NCBI GenBank assembly: GCA_964563925.1
Contig: CAZLZD010000003.1
Location: 1 to 64,000, forward strand
Length of the DNA stretch: 64,000 bases
Reading direction: 5' to 3'
Source of the DNA: JAUILA01 sp964563925
GTDB lineage: Bacteria; Bacteroidota; Bacteroidia; Cytophagales; Cyclobacteriaceae
The notes below the pieces were generated by a model. That model did not search any database. It saw nothing but the letters and a program-made list of their open reading frames with translations, and was not told the DNA's origin. Both the position numbers and the translations under genes were made by a program. Shown here piece after piece: positions 1-7,530 of the stretch. Each line of letters opens with the position of its first letter. The first letter of the stretch is position 1.

Positions 1-1725
1 GAATTTGACAAAGCACGCAATCTCTATGACAAGCTGGCCACCGACCTGGTTAATATTCCGTTGATTCATAATAATTACCTGTTTCTCCTCCTTGATACAC
101 ATGAATATGATGCAGCGGAGAAATACCTGCAGTGGCTTTTAAAAAAGAATCCTGAAAACATCTACTATCACCTGGATCGCGCCTACCTGGAAGTACATCG
201 GCAGAACCAGCAGGAAGCCGATCGTAAATTTGATGACATCATCGAGCAGGTTAAAACAAGACCGCACCTTGTACGCGTGGTTGCCAATTACCTGCTGAAC
301 AAGCAGCTTACGGATCAGGCTATTGCCACCTTCGGGGAAGCACGAAAGAGCCTGGGAAACCCGTATGAATTTTCACTGGACATGGCCAATATTTACAGGC
401 TAATGAACGATAAGGACAGGATGGTACAGGAATATCTGAACTACGTGATTCAGAATCCATCCAATCTGAAGTATGTGCAGAACACCCTGCAGAATTTGCT
501 CACTGATCCCGAGGAGCTGGAAAGTTTTGAACGCTTGCTGTACGATAAAATACAGGCAGAGCCTGACAACAATGTGTATAGTGAATTACTCGTGTGGGTT
601 CATTTACAGCAAAAGAATTTCTATGGCGCATTTGTACAGGCAAGGGCCATGGACATCCGGGCACAAACCCAGGGCAGCAAGACGATAAATATCGGAATGA
701 TCGCGCTTGATAACGATGATTACAATACAGCGATCAAAATTTTCAGCTATCTGATCCGCGAATATCCCGATTCATACAATTACGTGCTGGCCCGCATGTA
801 CCTGATCAGATCCTATGAAAAGCGGGTTCGGAATACGTTTCCTGTTGACGAGCGAGAAATACGAAACCTGATCGCCGATTACAATATTTTTATCCGGGAC
901 ATGGCGGATAATCGAAATGCCCTTGAGGCCATGCGGAATAAAGCCATGCTGCACGCCTTTTACCTGGATGAAAAGGATTCAGCCATTTCCATGCTGGAAT
1001 ATATTATCCGTCAGCCCAAGGCAGGAGGGGAATTAATTGCGAAATCAAAACTTGATCTGGGAGATATTTATCTCCTGGACGGGCAACCGTGGGAATCAAC
1101 CCTGTTATTTTCCCAGGTGGAAAAAAGCAATAAGGAAGAGGTAATTGGTTATGAAGCCAAGTTGAAGAATGCCAAACTTCACTATTACAACGGTGATTTT
1201 AAACTGGCCCAGGAACATCTTGACATACTTAAGCGGGCCACAACCCGTCATATTGCAAATGATGCCATGGAACTCAGTGTACTGATCAAGGATAATACTG
1301 CATTTGACTCCACCGAATCGGCCATGCGTGATTATGCCCGTACTGAATTGCTGCTGTATCAGAATAAGACAGACCAGGCTATTGCATTGCTCGACAGCAT
1401 GAAAAATGCCTATGAGCGCCATCCGATTGTCGACGAATTGTTGTGGCTCGAAGCAGGGGTGGAACGAAGGTTTGGGAATTTTGAAAAATCTGTCAGCCTT
1501 CTGGAACGAATTTTTGAAGAATATGACAGGGATATCTGGGGAGACGATGCCTACTTCCTGCTCGCCGAAATATATGAGCGTGACCTCAAGGATACGGGAC
1601 GTGCGATGGAGATCTACCGCAAGTTTCTTACACGATATCCCGGCAGCATATATGTGGCTGAAGCCCGCAAGCGCTTCAGGTATTTACGCGGCGATTTGAC
1701 CGACGCGTCCAATGCGGAATTATAG
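1..1725 (+). CDS. TPR-repeat protein, 5' end outside window
   Basis: The reading frame is open from base 1, and the codons before the first TTG (position 61) also encode TPR-like sequence, so the gene starts upstream of the window. At least 574 residues are visible. They are rich in helical repeats with the alternating small and aromatic pattern of tetratricopeptide repeats, for example around residues 25-60 after position 61, and near the C-terminus, where RAMEIYRKFLTRYPGS looks like a tol-pal/YbgF-type TPR. Such proteins act as protein-interaction scaffolds, and in Bacteroidota many are periplasmic. The N-terminus is missing, so localisation cannot be judged. The next gene, an acyl-CoA synthetase, starts 42 nt downstream on the same strand. 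No specific partner can be named. Confidence 0.8.
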   Translation, partial: EFDKARNLYDKLATDLVNIPLIHNNYLFLLLDTHEYDAAEKYLQWLLKKNPENIYYHLDRAYLEVHRQNQQEADRKFDDIIEQVKTRPHLVRVVANYLLNKQLTDQAIATFGEARKSLGNPYEFSLDMANIYRLMNDKDRMVQEYLNYVIQNPSNLKYVQNTLQNLLTDPEELESFERLLYDKIQAEPDNNVYSELLVWVHLQQKNFYGAFVQARAMDIRAQTQGSKTINIGMIALDNDDYNTAIKIFSYLIREYPDSYNYVLARMYLIRSYEKRVRNTFPVDEREIRNLIADYNIFIRDMADNRNALEAMRNKAMLHAFYLDEKDSAISMLEYIIRQPKAGGELIAKSKLDLGDIYLLDGQPWESTLLFSQVEKSNKEEVIGYEAKLKNAKLHYYNGDFKLAQEHLDILKRATTRHIANDAMELSVLIKDNTAFDSTESAMRDYARTELLLYQNKTDQAIALLDSMKNAYERHPIVDELLWLEAGVERRFGNFEKSVSLLERIFEEYDRDIWGDDAYFLLAEIYERDLKDTGRAMEIYRKFLTRYPGSIYVAEARKRFRYLRGDLTDASNAEL

Positions 1726-1767
1726 CATTTCTTTCGTACCTTAAACGGAAGAGATACCTGTCAGTTC

Positions 1768-3519
1768 ATGCAACCCACCCGTTTATTTGATATCCTTGAT
1801 TACCAGGAGAATAATTTCCCACAGGAAGTTTGTTTAGCCGAAAAGCAGCAGGAAACGTGGAAAGCCTATTCCACCGCGGAAGTAGCGAGGGCTGTTAACT
1901 CACTGAGTGCCTGCCTGATTGACCTTGGGGTTACGCCGGGAGACAAGGTCGGCATAGTGAGTTATAATTGCCCGGCGTGGCTGATCACGGATCTCGCCAT
2001 TCTCCAGATTGGTGCAATGAATGTTCCGATGTATCCCAATGCCACCACGGAGGATTATGCCTATATCATCGATCACGCGGAGATCAAACTTGTTTTTGCC
2101 GGAGATGAGGAAATCCGCGAAAAACTGGCACCCATTCAGGGTATCCAACTATTCACCTTCACCCGCTCAGGGTACGGCGAATTACTCGAACGCCCGAATA
2201 TACATTCCGAAGAAATTGCCAAACGCCGAAAGGATGTTCACCCCGATGATGTAGCCTCGATCATTTATACCAGCGGAACCACCGGGCGTCCCAAGGGGGT
2301 TATGCTGACTCACGACAACATCCTCTCCAATGTGTTGTCGATAAAAAAAATACTCGACGATGCCGGGGGCCGTCCCGGTGATAAAATGCTCAGCTTTCTG
2401 CCGTTATCCCACATCTTTGAGCGAACAGGATCGTACCTGGACCTGATCTCGGGATTCAGCATTTACTTTGCGGAAAGCATTGACAAAATCGGGGATAATA
2501 TCAGGGAAGTGAACCCGCACTTTCTTCGCAGCGTGCCCCGGCTTCTCGAAAAGATTTATGAAAAGATCATTGCCAAAGGACACACGCTTACCGGGTTGAA
2601 AAAGCAGTTGTTTTTCTGGGCAGTCGGACTGGCAGAAAAATATTCCATACAGGATAAAGGCAGTCTTTCTTACCGGATACAGCTTGCCATTGCCGACAAG
2701 CTCATTCTTTCCAAATGGCGTGAAGCCCTTGGTGGACAGGTTAAGCTGATCTTTTCCGGTGCGGCATCGCTCCGCGCGTCCCTGGTTAATATTTTCTGGG
2801 CGGCGAAAATTCCGATTCTAGAGGGATACGGATTAACAGAAACGTCGCCCGTGGTGACAGCCTCACGGTTTGATCCGGATGCGATCCGGGCCGGGGCGGT
2901 AGGTATTCCCATTGAAAATGTGGAGGTCCGACTGGCAGAAGATGGTGAGATTTTGGTCAAGGGGCCTAATGTCATGAAAGGATATTACCTCAACCAGGAA
3001 GCCACCGACGAGGTGATCAAGGACGGATGGTTTCATACTGGTGATATCGGTAGCTGGGAAGAGGGCCGGTTCTTAAAAATCACAGACCGTAAAAAGGAAA
3101 TCTTTAAAACTTCAGGGGGAAAATACATTGCACCGCAGCCGATTGAGATCATGCTCAAGGAATCACAGTATATTGAGCAGGCAATGGTTGTGGGAGAATA
3201 CCAGAAATTTCCTGCAGCCCTAATTTCTCCGGCCAGGGAGCAGCTGGCCTCCTACCTGAACCGTCACGATATCAGGAAAGATCAAATTGACCTGGACGAT
3301 CCTGAAGTGATTGCCTTGTACCAGCGGGAGGTGGACCGGGCCAATGAGGGATTCGCTCAGTTTGAGAAAATCAAGAAATTCAGGCTGGTGCCTGGAGAAT
3401 GGGATGTGGAAAGCGGACTTGTGACCCCGACACTTAAACTGAAGCGGCGGGCAATTCTCCAGAAATACGAAGAATATATCAGGGATATTTATGACTCACC
3501 GGGGGATGAACCCCGCTGA
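1768..3519 (+). CDS. Long-chain fatty acid--CoA ligase (AMP-forming)
   Basis: This 583-residue protein belongs to the ANL adenylating superfamily and resembles the FadD/FAA1 type (AMP-binding, PF00501). It would activate free fatty acids with ATP and CoA, feeding the beta-oxidation operon 7 kb downstream or lipid synthesis. Visible motifs are the P-loop YTSGTTGRPKG (about residues 166-176), the adenine/acyl motif GYGLTETSP (about 353-361), the hinge motif GWFHTGDIG (about 420) and ITDRKKEIFKTSGGKYIAP, with the C-terminal lid region following. The length is slightly short for the bacterial long-chain family (about 590-600) but complete. The start is the first in-frame ATG after the upstream TPR gene stop. 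A bidirectional terminator follows the stop. Confidence 0.92.
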   Translation: MQPTRLFDILDYQENNFPQEVCLAEKQQETWKAYSTAEVARAVNSLSACLIDLGVTPGDKVGIVSYNCPAWLITDLAILQIGAMNVPMYPNATTEDYAYIIDHAEIKLVFAGDEEIREKLAPIQGIQLFTFTRSGYGELLERPNIHSEEIAKRRKDVHPDDVASIIYTSGTTGRPKGVMLTHDNILSNVLSIKKILDDAGGRPGDKMLSFLPLSHIFERTGSYLDLISGFSIYFAESIDKIGDNIREVNPHFLRSVPRLLEKIYEKIIAKGHTLTGLKKQLFFWAVGLAEKYSIQDKGSLSYRIQLAIADKLILSKWREALGGQVKLIFSGAASLRASLVNIFWAAKIPILEGYGLTETSPVVTASRFDPDAIRAGAVGIPIENVEVRLAEDGEILVKGPNVMKGYYLNQEATDEVIKDGWFHTGDIGSWEEGRFLKITDRKKEIFKTSGGKYIAPQPIEIMLKESQYIEQAMVVGEYQKFPAALISPAREQLASYLNRHDIRKDQIDLDDPEVIALYQREVDRANEGFAQFEKIKKFRLVPGEWDVESGLVTPTLKLKRRAILQKYEEYIRDIYDSPGDEPR

Positions 3520-3528
3520 TTTATACAA

Positions 3529-3560
3529 AAAAACCTGCCTTAAAGCTAAGGCAGGTTTTT
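3529..3560. terminator. Bidirectional intrinsic terminator
   Basis: A perfect stem pairs AAAAACCTGCCTTA (3529-3542) with TAAGGCAGGTTTTT (3547-3560) around a 4-nt loop. The flanking A-run and T-run make it functional in both directions, serving the convergent acyl-CoA ligase (+) and the lipoprotein operon (-). Confidence 0.9.
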
Positions 3561-3580
3561 GCTAAAACAACGAGAAACAC

Positions 3581-4072
3581 CTATGAGTTACTGATGATCT
3601 GTCCGTTGGTGGCATTGATCTTTACGGTGTAGCTTTCCGTATCGTTCTCAATATCGAACGTGTAGGTCCAGATATTGCTGCTCGAATCCAATTCCAGTGA
3701 CCATTCCACGAGTACAAACGGACGTGCCGTAAGGGCAATGTTCTTCGCCTCGGAAAAAAGAATGAGTCCCATTCCGGGGTTAACTTCATAATCAAACGGG
3801 GCCATGGTTCCTTCGATCTCCTTCAGGCTTCCGTCCGCTACATAATACTCAAATTCAATGATGGCGCCTCCGGGGGTCTGCACATCCACTTCATAGTAAT
3901 CACCGCTGGCCGAAGTAACAAGTTCATTGCTCACGATCGTGCCGGAAGTCATAGAAAGTGCACTGTTGTTAGCCATATCGGCGGTGATTGGAGACACTTC
4001 ATCCTTGTCATCATTGCAGGCAGCCATGACCATCACAGCAAGCATCAGAAAATACAATTTCAAATTTTTCAT
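3581..4072 (-). CDS. PepSY-like lipoprotein
   Basis: This is a 163-residue secreted lipoprotein. It has a signal peptide with lipobox MAAC (Cys19) followed by acidic NDDKDE. The mature part looks like two tandem PepSY-like units. The second ends YTFDIENDTESYTVKINATNG, which has the typical pattern of an E/D-x-YxVKI strand followed by a turn with Asp/Asn-Gly. PepSY domains are small alpha/beta modules often found in exported proteins. It is the last gene of a three-gene minus-strand unit (5936 to 3581) that is divergent from an ECF sigma/anti-sigma/TonB receptor set. The gap to the preceding gene is 48 nt. The PepSY assignment is by pattern and moderate; the lipoprotein nature is clear. Confidence 0.75.
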   Translation of the reverse strand: MKNLKLYFLMLAVMVMAACNDDKDEVSPITADMANNSALSMTSGTIVSNELVTSASGDYYEVDVQTPGGAIIEFEYYVADGSLKEIEGTMAPFDYEVNPGMGLILFSEAKNIALTARPFVLVEWSLELDSSSNIWTYTFDIENDTESYTVKINATNGQIISNS

Positions 4073-4120
4073 AGTTTAAAAACATAAGGTTTAAAAATAG
4101 CCAGGACTGATCACTGAAAA

Positions 4121-4867
4121 TCAGTCATCATCGCTGTCATCATCATCATCGTCGTCGTCGTCATCATCATCTTCCAGGGCATCCAGGGCGTTTTCAAGAT
4201 TGTTTTCAATCATATTTACGATGCCGGCATTGGACGAATCATTCAGCCGGATCACGCCGTCGCCATCCACCGTCGCGGTGGATAAATCCACTCCGCTGAA
4301 GAGCACATCAAGGTCAATGAGAATCAGAAGGGACTTAAGGCTTCCTTCTTCGAGCATAAAGCCTTCATCATTTTCAATTTCCAGTTCAAACGATTTATCG
4401 GACAGCAATTCCACCGGGAACTCCTGCCCGTTATTTGTATAGGTAGCCTTTACATCGAGGGTATTGCCTCCATTGAGCACGGGATTCATTTCAACTTCAA
4501 TTTCATGGTACAGTCCGGGTGCAAGACCTGCAATCCCGAAATCCGGCGTACTGGTTCCGTTGAGTACGTCCACCACAAAGCGGCCTTCGAATTCAATTTC
4601 ATAATCGTCATCATCGGAACCCATGTTGTCAAGTTCGGTCTCAAATTCGATTTCGGTCACCCCCACGTAAAACTCATTGAATTCCAGTGCGTCTGTGGAG
4701 GAGGTCCGGCCTCCGGGATTAATGGCAGCCTGGGATGAAATAGCCCTGAGCTGTATGTTAACATTCGCCAGGGAAGGGTCATCCGAACTGTCACAGCCCG
4801 TCAGGACGGCAGTTAAAAAGACTATAGCCATTAATTTTCCGAGAGTGGTTTTTATTAACTTTTTCAT
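4121..4867 (-). CDS. DUF4382 lipoprotein with poly-aspartate tail
   Basis: I place the start at 4867 (MKKLIKTTLG...) rather than the longer 4903, because a clean signal peptide with lipobox LTGC (Cys25) then begins at Met1. The product is 248 residues. The mature N-terminal part resembles DUF4382: NVNIQLRAIS, then EFYVGVTEIEFE, a beta-sandwich-like domain common in Bacteroidota surface lipoproteins. The C-terminus is extreme, with twelve Asp, one Ser and three Asp ending the protein, encoded by a run of GAT/GAC codons. The tail could bind divalent cations, but that is inference. It lies 22 nt downstream of the first lipoprotein gene and is presumably cotranscribed from the box element at 5955-5986. 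Confidence 0.8.
   Translation of the reverse strand: MKKLIKTTLGKLMAIVFLTAVLTGCDSSDDPSLANVNIQLRAISSQAAINPGGRTSSTDALEFNEFYVGVTEIEFETELDNMGSDDDDYEIEFEGRFVVDVLNGTSTPDFGIAGLAPGLYHEIEVEMNPVLNGGNTLDVKATYTNNGQEFPVELLSDKSFELEIENDEGFMLEEGSLKSLLILIDLDVLFSGVDLSTATVDGDGVIRLNDSSNAGIVNMIENNLENALDALEDDDDDDDDDDDDSDDD
4124..4171 (-). repeat. GAT/GAC trinucleotide run encoding poly-Asp
   Basis: Sixteen codons at the 3' end of the DUF4382 gene are all GAT or GAC except one AGC. The mixture of GAT and GAC makes it an imperfect trinucleotide repeat, which could vary in length by slippage without changing frame. Confidence 0.85.
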
Positions 4868-4889
4868 TGATTTATTTTTTAGTCTAGCA

Positions 4890-5936
4890 TTATTGTTTTT
4901 CAAAAACGAGGATATCCCCGCTGTCTGTCAGGTCGATCTTTGAATCGGAATAATTCAGCACGTCCCAGTCTTCAGTGATTTCATCCAGCACAGTGTTTTC
5001 CGGGAAAACCAGGTCAAGCTCCACAATACCATCGTCGCCGGATGTCAACCAGGTGCCGCTAATCGTCTGATTTCCAAGAGAAGCCGTTGCGGTACCGTCA
5101 GGGTCGAAACGGAATGTCCATCCGCTGAGCTCGCTGGTCTTGTCTTCACCTTCTTCCATGTATCGGGTGACAATCCAGTTGCCGCTCTGAATGACTGACC
5201 GGAAATCGGTATCGTCCACATCATCATCGTTGTAGTCATTGTCATCATCTTCATCGCAGGTATTATCGGCCATTTCAATGGCTGTTTCCAGTTCGGTGTG
5301 ATTATTCACCGCTACCTGTGTTCCGTCGAAATAGATCAGTGTTATCGGGAAAATAAAGCTCATGTATACGTTGTCATCCTGGTCATTGAGAAAGACATAG
5401 AGCTGCTCATCGTTTGCGATAGTAACGACATCGGATACCTGATTTTGTGTATCATACACCGAGATCTGAAGCGGATAGCTGAAATCGACGCATTCAATAT
5501 CATCATCAATCCCCCCTTCTTCACAGTCATCAATATAATCTTCCAGGACCTCCGGAGAATTTATCACCAGACGCGTATAATCCTGGAGAATGATGGTCAC
5601 AGGGAAAATTACCCGAATCTCATCTTCGTCATCGTCATATTCGTCAAAGATGTATTCCACCAGGCTGAGGTCTTTCTCCGATTCAATCAGAAGTGGGGTC
5701 CCGTTCACCACGACTTCCACCGGAAGTTCAAAGGAAAGACAACTGCCCTTTGAGACGATATTGTCTGAAGAGCCGTCGCGCAACGCCACACGTTCCGCAA
5801 ACTCAGCCACGGAGGTATTCACCGTAAAACCATCTTCCACCGGTGGCTCGATGATCACGATGCTTTCTTCCTGGCAACCTGTAAACAGGAACATTGCCAG
5901 CATCAGGGTGTAAACGAATTTGATGTTTTGTGTCAT
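4890..5936 (-). CDS. Asp-rich lipoprotein with duplicated Cys-bounded domain and lipocalin-like C-terminus
   Basis: This 348-residue protein has a signal peptide with lipobox FTGC (Cys21). Residues 66-138 and 149-227 are an internal duplication. Each copy starts with a Cys (CLSFELPVEV; CVDFSYPLQI), carries an IFP[VI]T[IL] strand followed by an Asp-containing turn, and ends with a Cys (DYIDDC; ADNTC). A very acidic linker (about residues 228-244, mostly Asp) leads to a C-terminal domain with WIVTRYMEEGED, a GWTFRFDPDGTAT strand and SGTW, typical of lipocalin-like domains of Bacteroidota lipoproteins. It is the first gene of the three-lipoprotein unit. Its ATG lies 18 nt after the shared two-box promoter candidate. 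The function is unknown; outer-surface binding of a cation or ligand is only a guess. Confidence 0.78.
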   Translation of the reverse strand: MTQNIKFVYTLMLAMFLFTGCQEESIVIIEPPVEDGFTVNTSVAEFAERVALRDGSSDNIVSKGSCLSFELPVEVVVNGTPLLIESEKDLSLVEYIFDEYDDDEDEIRVIFPVTIILQDYTRLVINSPEVLEDYIDDCEEGGIDDDIECVDFSYPLQISVYDTQNQVSDVVTIANDEQLYVFLNDQDDNVYMSFIFPITLIYFDGTQVAVNNHTELETAIEMADNTCDEDDDNDYNDDDVDDTDFRSVIQSGNWIVTRYMEEGEDKTSELSGWTFRFDPDGTATASLGNQTISGTWLTSGDDGIVELDLVFPENTVLDEITEDWDVLNYSDSKIDLTDSGDILVFEKQ

Positions 5937-5954
5937 TTTTTTGTCGGATTCATG

Positions 5955-5986
5955 TATAAAACCGGCAACTTCCCGGAACTCCTACC
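5955..5986 (-). promoter_or_regulatory. Candidate ECF-sigma promoter of the lipoprotein operon
   Basis: Reading the minus strand, GGTAGGAGTT (5986-5977) is followed after 11 nt by CCGGTTTTATA (5965-5955), and the ATG of the lipoprotein gene comes 18 nt later. The identical two boxes, the same 11-nt spacer and the same 18-nt distance to the ATG occur at 6563-6594 in front of fecR. That repetition, flanking an ECF sigma gene, is the basis for calling it a sigma-dependent promoter. Confidence 0.75.
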
Positions 5987-6031
5987 GGGAAACTCAAAAT
6001 ATTTTTAATTTTAGGGCCAAACTGTTTGGGA

Positions 6032-6547
6032 ATGAGTCACAAAAGGGAGCAAGGGGTATGCGACGAAAACCGCTTTCAGCAACTCTTTCACACAATTTCA
6101 CCGGATTTGTACAGGTTCCTTTATCATAAATTCGGGCCTGGCAACAATCCGGCCGACCTGGTACAGGAGGCATTCCTGCGCTTATGGAACAATTGCGATA
6201 AAGTGTTGCCGGAAAAGGCCAGGGCATTCCTGTTTACGGCAGCGAATAACAAAATGCTCAATGAAATCGCCCGGGAAAAAACAGCCCGGACCTACCGAAA
6301 TGAGCCTCAAAAGGATTACACGCATGAGACACCCGAATTCAAGATGGAGGAAAATGAATATGCGGATCGTCTTAGTGAGGCGCTCGACGAGCTAACCGAA
6401 GACCAGCGGATCACATTCATGCTCAACCGTGTGGAAGGCAAAAAACACCAGGAAATTGCAGAGATGTTGGGAATATCACGAAAGGCGGTGGAAAAGCGGA
6501 TATATACGGCCTTATCCATACTCCGGGAAAAACTGGAAGGGATATAA
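6032..6547 (+). CDS. RNA polymerase ECF sigma-70 factor (FecI-like)
   Basis: This 171-residue ECF sigma factor has region 2 (FHTISPDLYRFLYHKF, then DLVQEAFLRLW at about residues 47-57) and region 4 (LDELTEDQRITFMLNRVEG, then the helix-turn-helix EIAEMLGISRKAVEKRIYTA near the C-terminus). The start is the ATG at 6032; an in-frame TTG two codons earlier is less likely. The immediate downstream genes are a FecR anti-sigma factor and a TonB receptor with an STN domain, the classic cell-surface-signalling arrangement. The sigma gene lies between two copies of the two-box element, with one before fecR and one before the divergent lipoprotein operon, so these are its most obvious targets. The sigma gene itself lacks the element, implying separate basal transcription. 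Confidence 0.93.
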   Translation: MSHKREQGVCDENRFQQLFHTISPDLYRFLYHKFGPGNNPADLVQEAFLRLWNNCDKVLPEKARAFLFTAANNKMLNEIAREKTARTYRNEPQKDYTHETPEFKMEENEYADRLSEALDELTEDQRITFMLNRVEGKKHQEIAEMLGISRKAVEKRIYTALSILREKLEGI

Positions 6548-6562
6548 ATATTTTTACGGGAA

Positions 6563-6594
6563 GGTAGGAGTTTTTACAACTTACCGGTTTTATA
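6563..6594 (+). promoter_or_regulatory. Candidate ECF-sigma promoter of fecR-TonB receptor operon
   Basis: GGTAGGAGTT (6563-6572), 11 nt, CCGGTTTTATA (6584-6594), then 18 nt to the fecR ATG at 6613. It matches the element at 5955-5986 base for base in both boxes and in both distances, while the spacer sequences differ. It sits in the 65-nt gap between the sigma and fecR genes. Confidence 0.75.
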
Positions 6595-6612
6595 ATCAGA
6601 AAGGAAAATGTA

Positions 6613-7530
6613 ATGAATGAGGAGACTTACATAAAGAAATGGCTGGATGGAACCCTGAGCCCTGAGGAAAAACAGGCATTCGAAAAAACGGATACCCATG
6701 CTTCCCTGGAGCGGATGGACAAGGCTTTGCAGCAGTTTAAGGCTCCTGAATACGATTCCCGGGCTGAATGGGACCGGCTTTCCTCGAAGATGCCAGGGCA
6801 ACAGACCAGGCAGGTCCGCGTGAACTGGCTTCAGGTTACACTGCGTGTGGCGGCCGCCGCCGCGGTGCTGGTGGTGGCGTTCCTGCTGATCTTAACAAAT
6901 CAGGACCGGATCGTGGAGACCGGTGTTGCTGAAAAGCGTACGGTTGTTTTGCCAGATTCCTCGCTGGTTATTTTGAATGCCCTCTCTGAATTGCGTATTG
7001 ATGAAGACAACTGGGATGAGGAAAGAAATGTTGAGCTTCAGGGAGAGGCATTCTTCCAGGTGGCCAAGGGCTCAGATTTCCGTGTGATCACCTCCGGAGG
7101 AACCGTCACCGTACTAGGCACAGAATTCAATGTAAAGGACCGGGAAGGTTATTATGAAGTGATTTGTTACGAGGGCCGGGTGGCTGTGGAGAGTACCGGC
7201 AGGCGCGAAGAACTGACCAGTGGTTTTCTCTTCAGGGTACTCAATGGCCTGGTGGTTTACGAGGAAAATGACTTTTATGCCTTTCCTCACCTGCTGAAAA
7301 ATGAAAGTGCATTTATAAGTATTCCATTCAGGAAAGTGGCCGAAGAACTTGAGCGTCACTACGGGATGGAAATCCGGCTTCAGAATGTGCCTGAAGAAAC
7401 CTTATTTACAGGCAGGTTCACTCATTCTGATCTGACGCTTGCCCTGCAATCCGTCACGCTTCCCCTGAATCTGACATATGAAATACGAAATGAACAACAG
7501 CAGATTATAATCAGGGGTGAGACACCTTAA
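6613..7530 (+). CDS. FecR-family anti-sigma factor with DUF4974
   Basis: This 305-residue inner-membrane anti-sigma factor has three parts. A short cytoplasmic N-terminus (residues 1-75) would hold the sigma factor. One transmembrane helix follows (about 77-95, RVAAAAAVLVVAFLLIL). The periplasmic part contains a FecR domain (AEKRTVVLPDSSLVILNA, then GEAFFQVAKGSDFRVIT and GTEFNVK) and a C-terminal DUF4974 module (IPFRKVAEELERHYGMEIRL at about 237-256, and FTGRFTHSDLTLALQSV). It is expected to receive the signal from the STN domain of the TonB receptor encoded next. Its 3' end overlaps that receptor's GTG start by 14 nt, indicating translational coupling. Confidence 0.93.
   Translation: MNEETYIKKWLDGTLSPEEKQAFEKTDTHASLERMDKALQQFKAPEYDSRAEWDRLSSKMPGQQTRQVRVNWLQVTLRVAAAAAVLVVAFLLILTNQDRIVETGVAEKRTVVLPDSSLVILNALSELRIDEDNWDEERNVELQGEAFFQVAKGSDFRVITSGGTVTVLGTEFNVKDREGYYEVICYEGRVAVESTGRREELTSGFLFRVLNGLVVYEENDFYAFPHLLKNESAFISIPFRKVAEELERHYGMEIRLQNVPEETLFTGRFTHSDLTLALQSVTLPLNLTYEIRNEQQQIIIRGETP

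Noticed and set aside
5970..5991. Inverted repeat TTCCCGG-N8-CCGGGAA
   Set aside because: It overlaps the candidate box element but occurs only at the lipoprotein promoter, not at the fecR copy, so it is probably not the shared operator.
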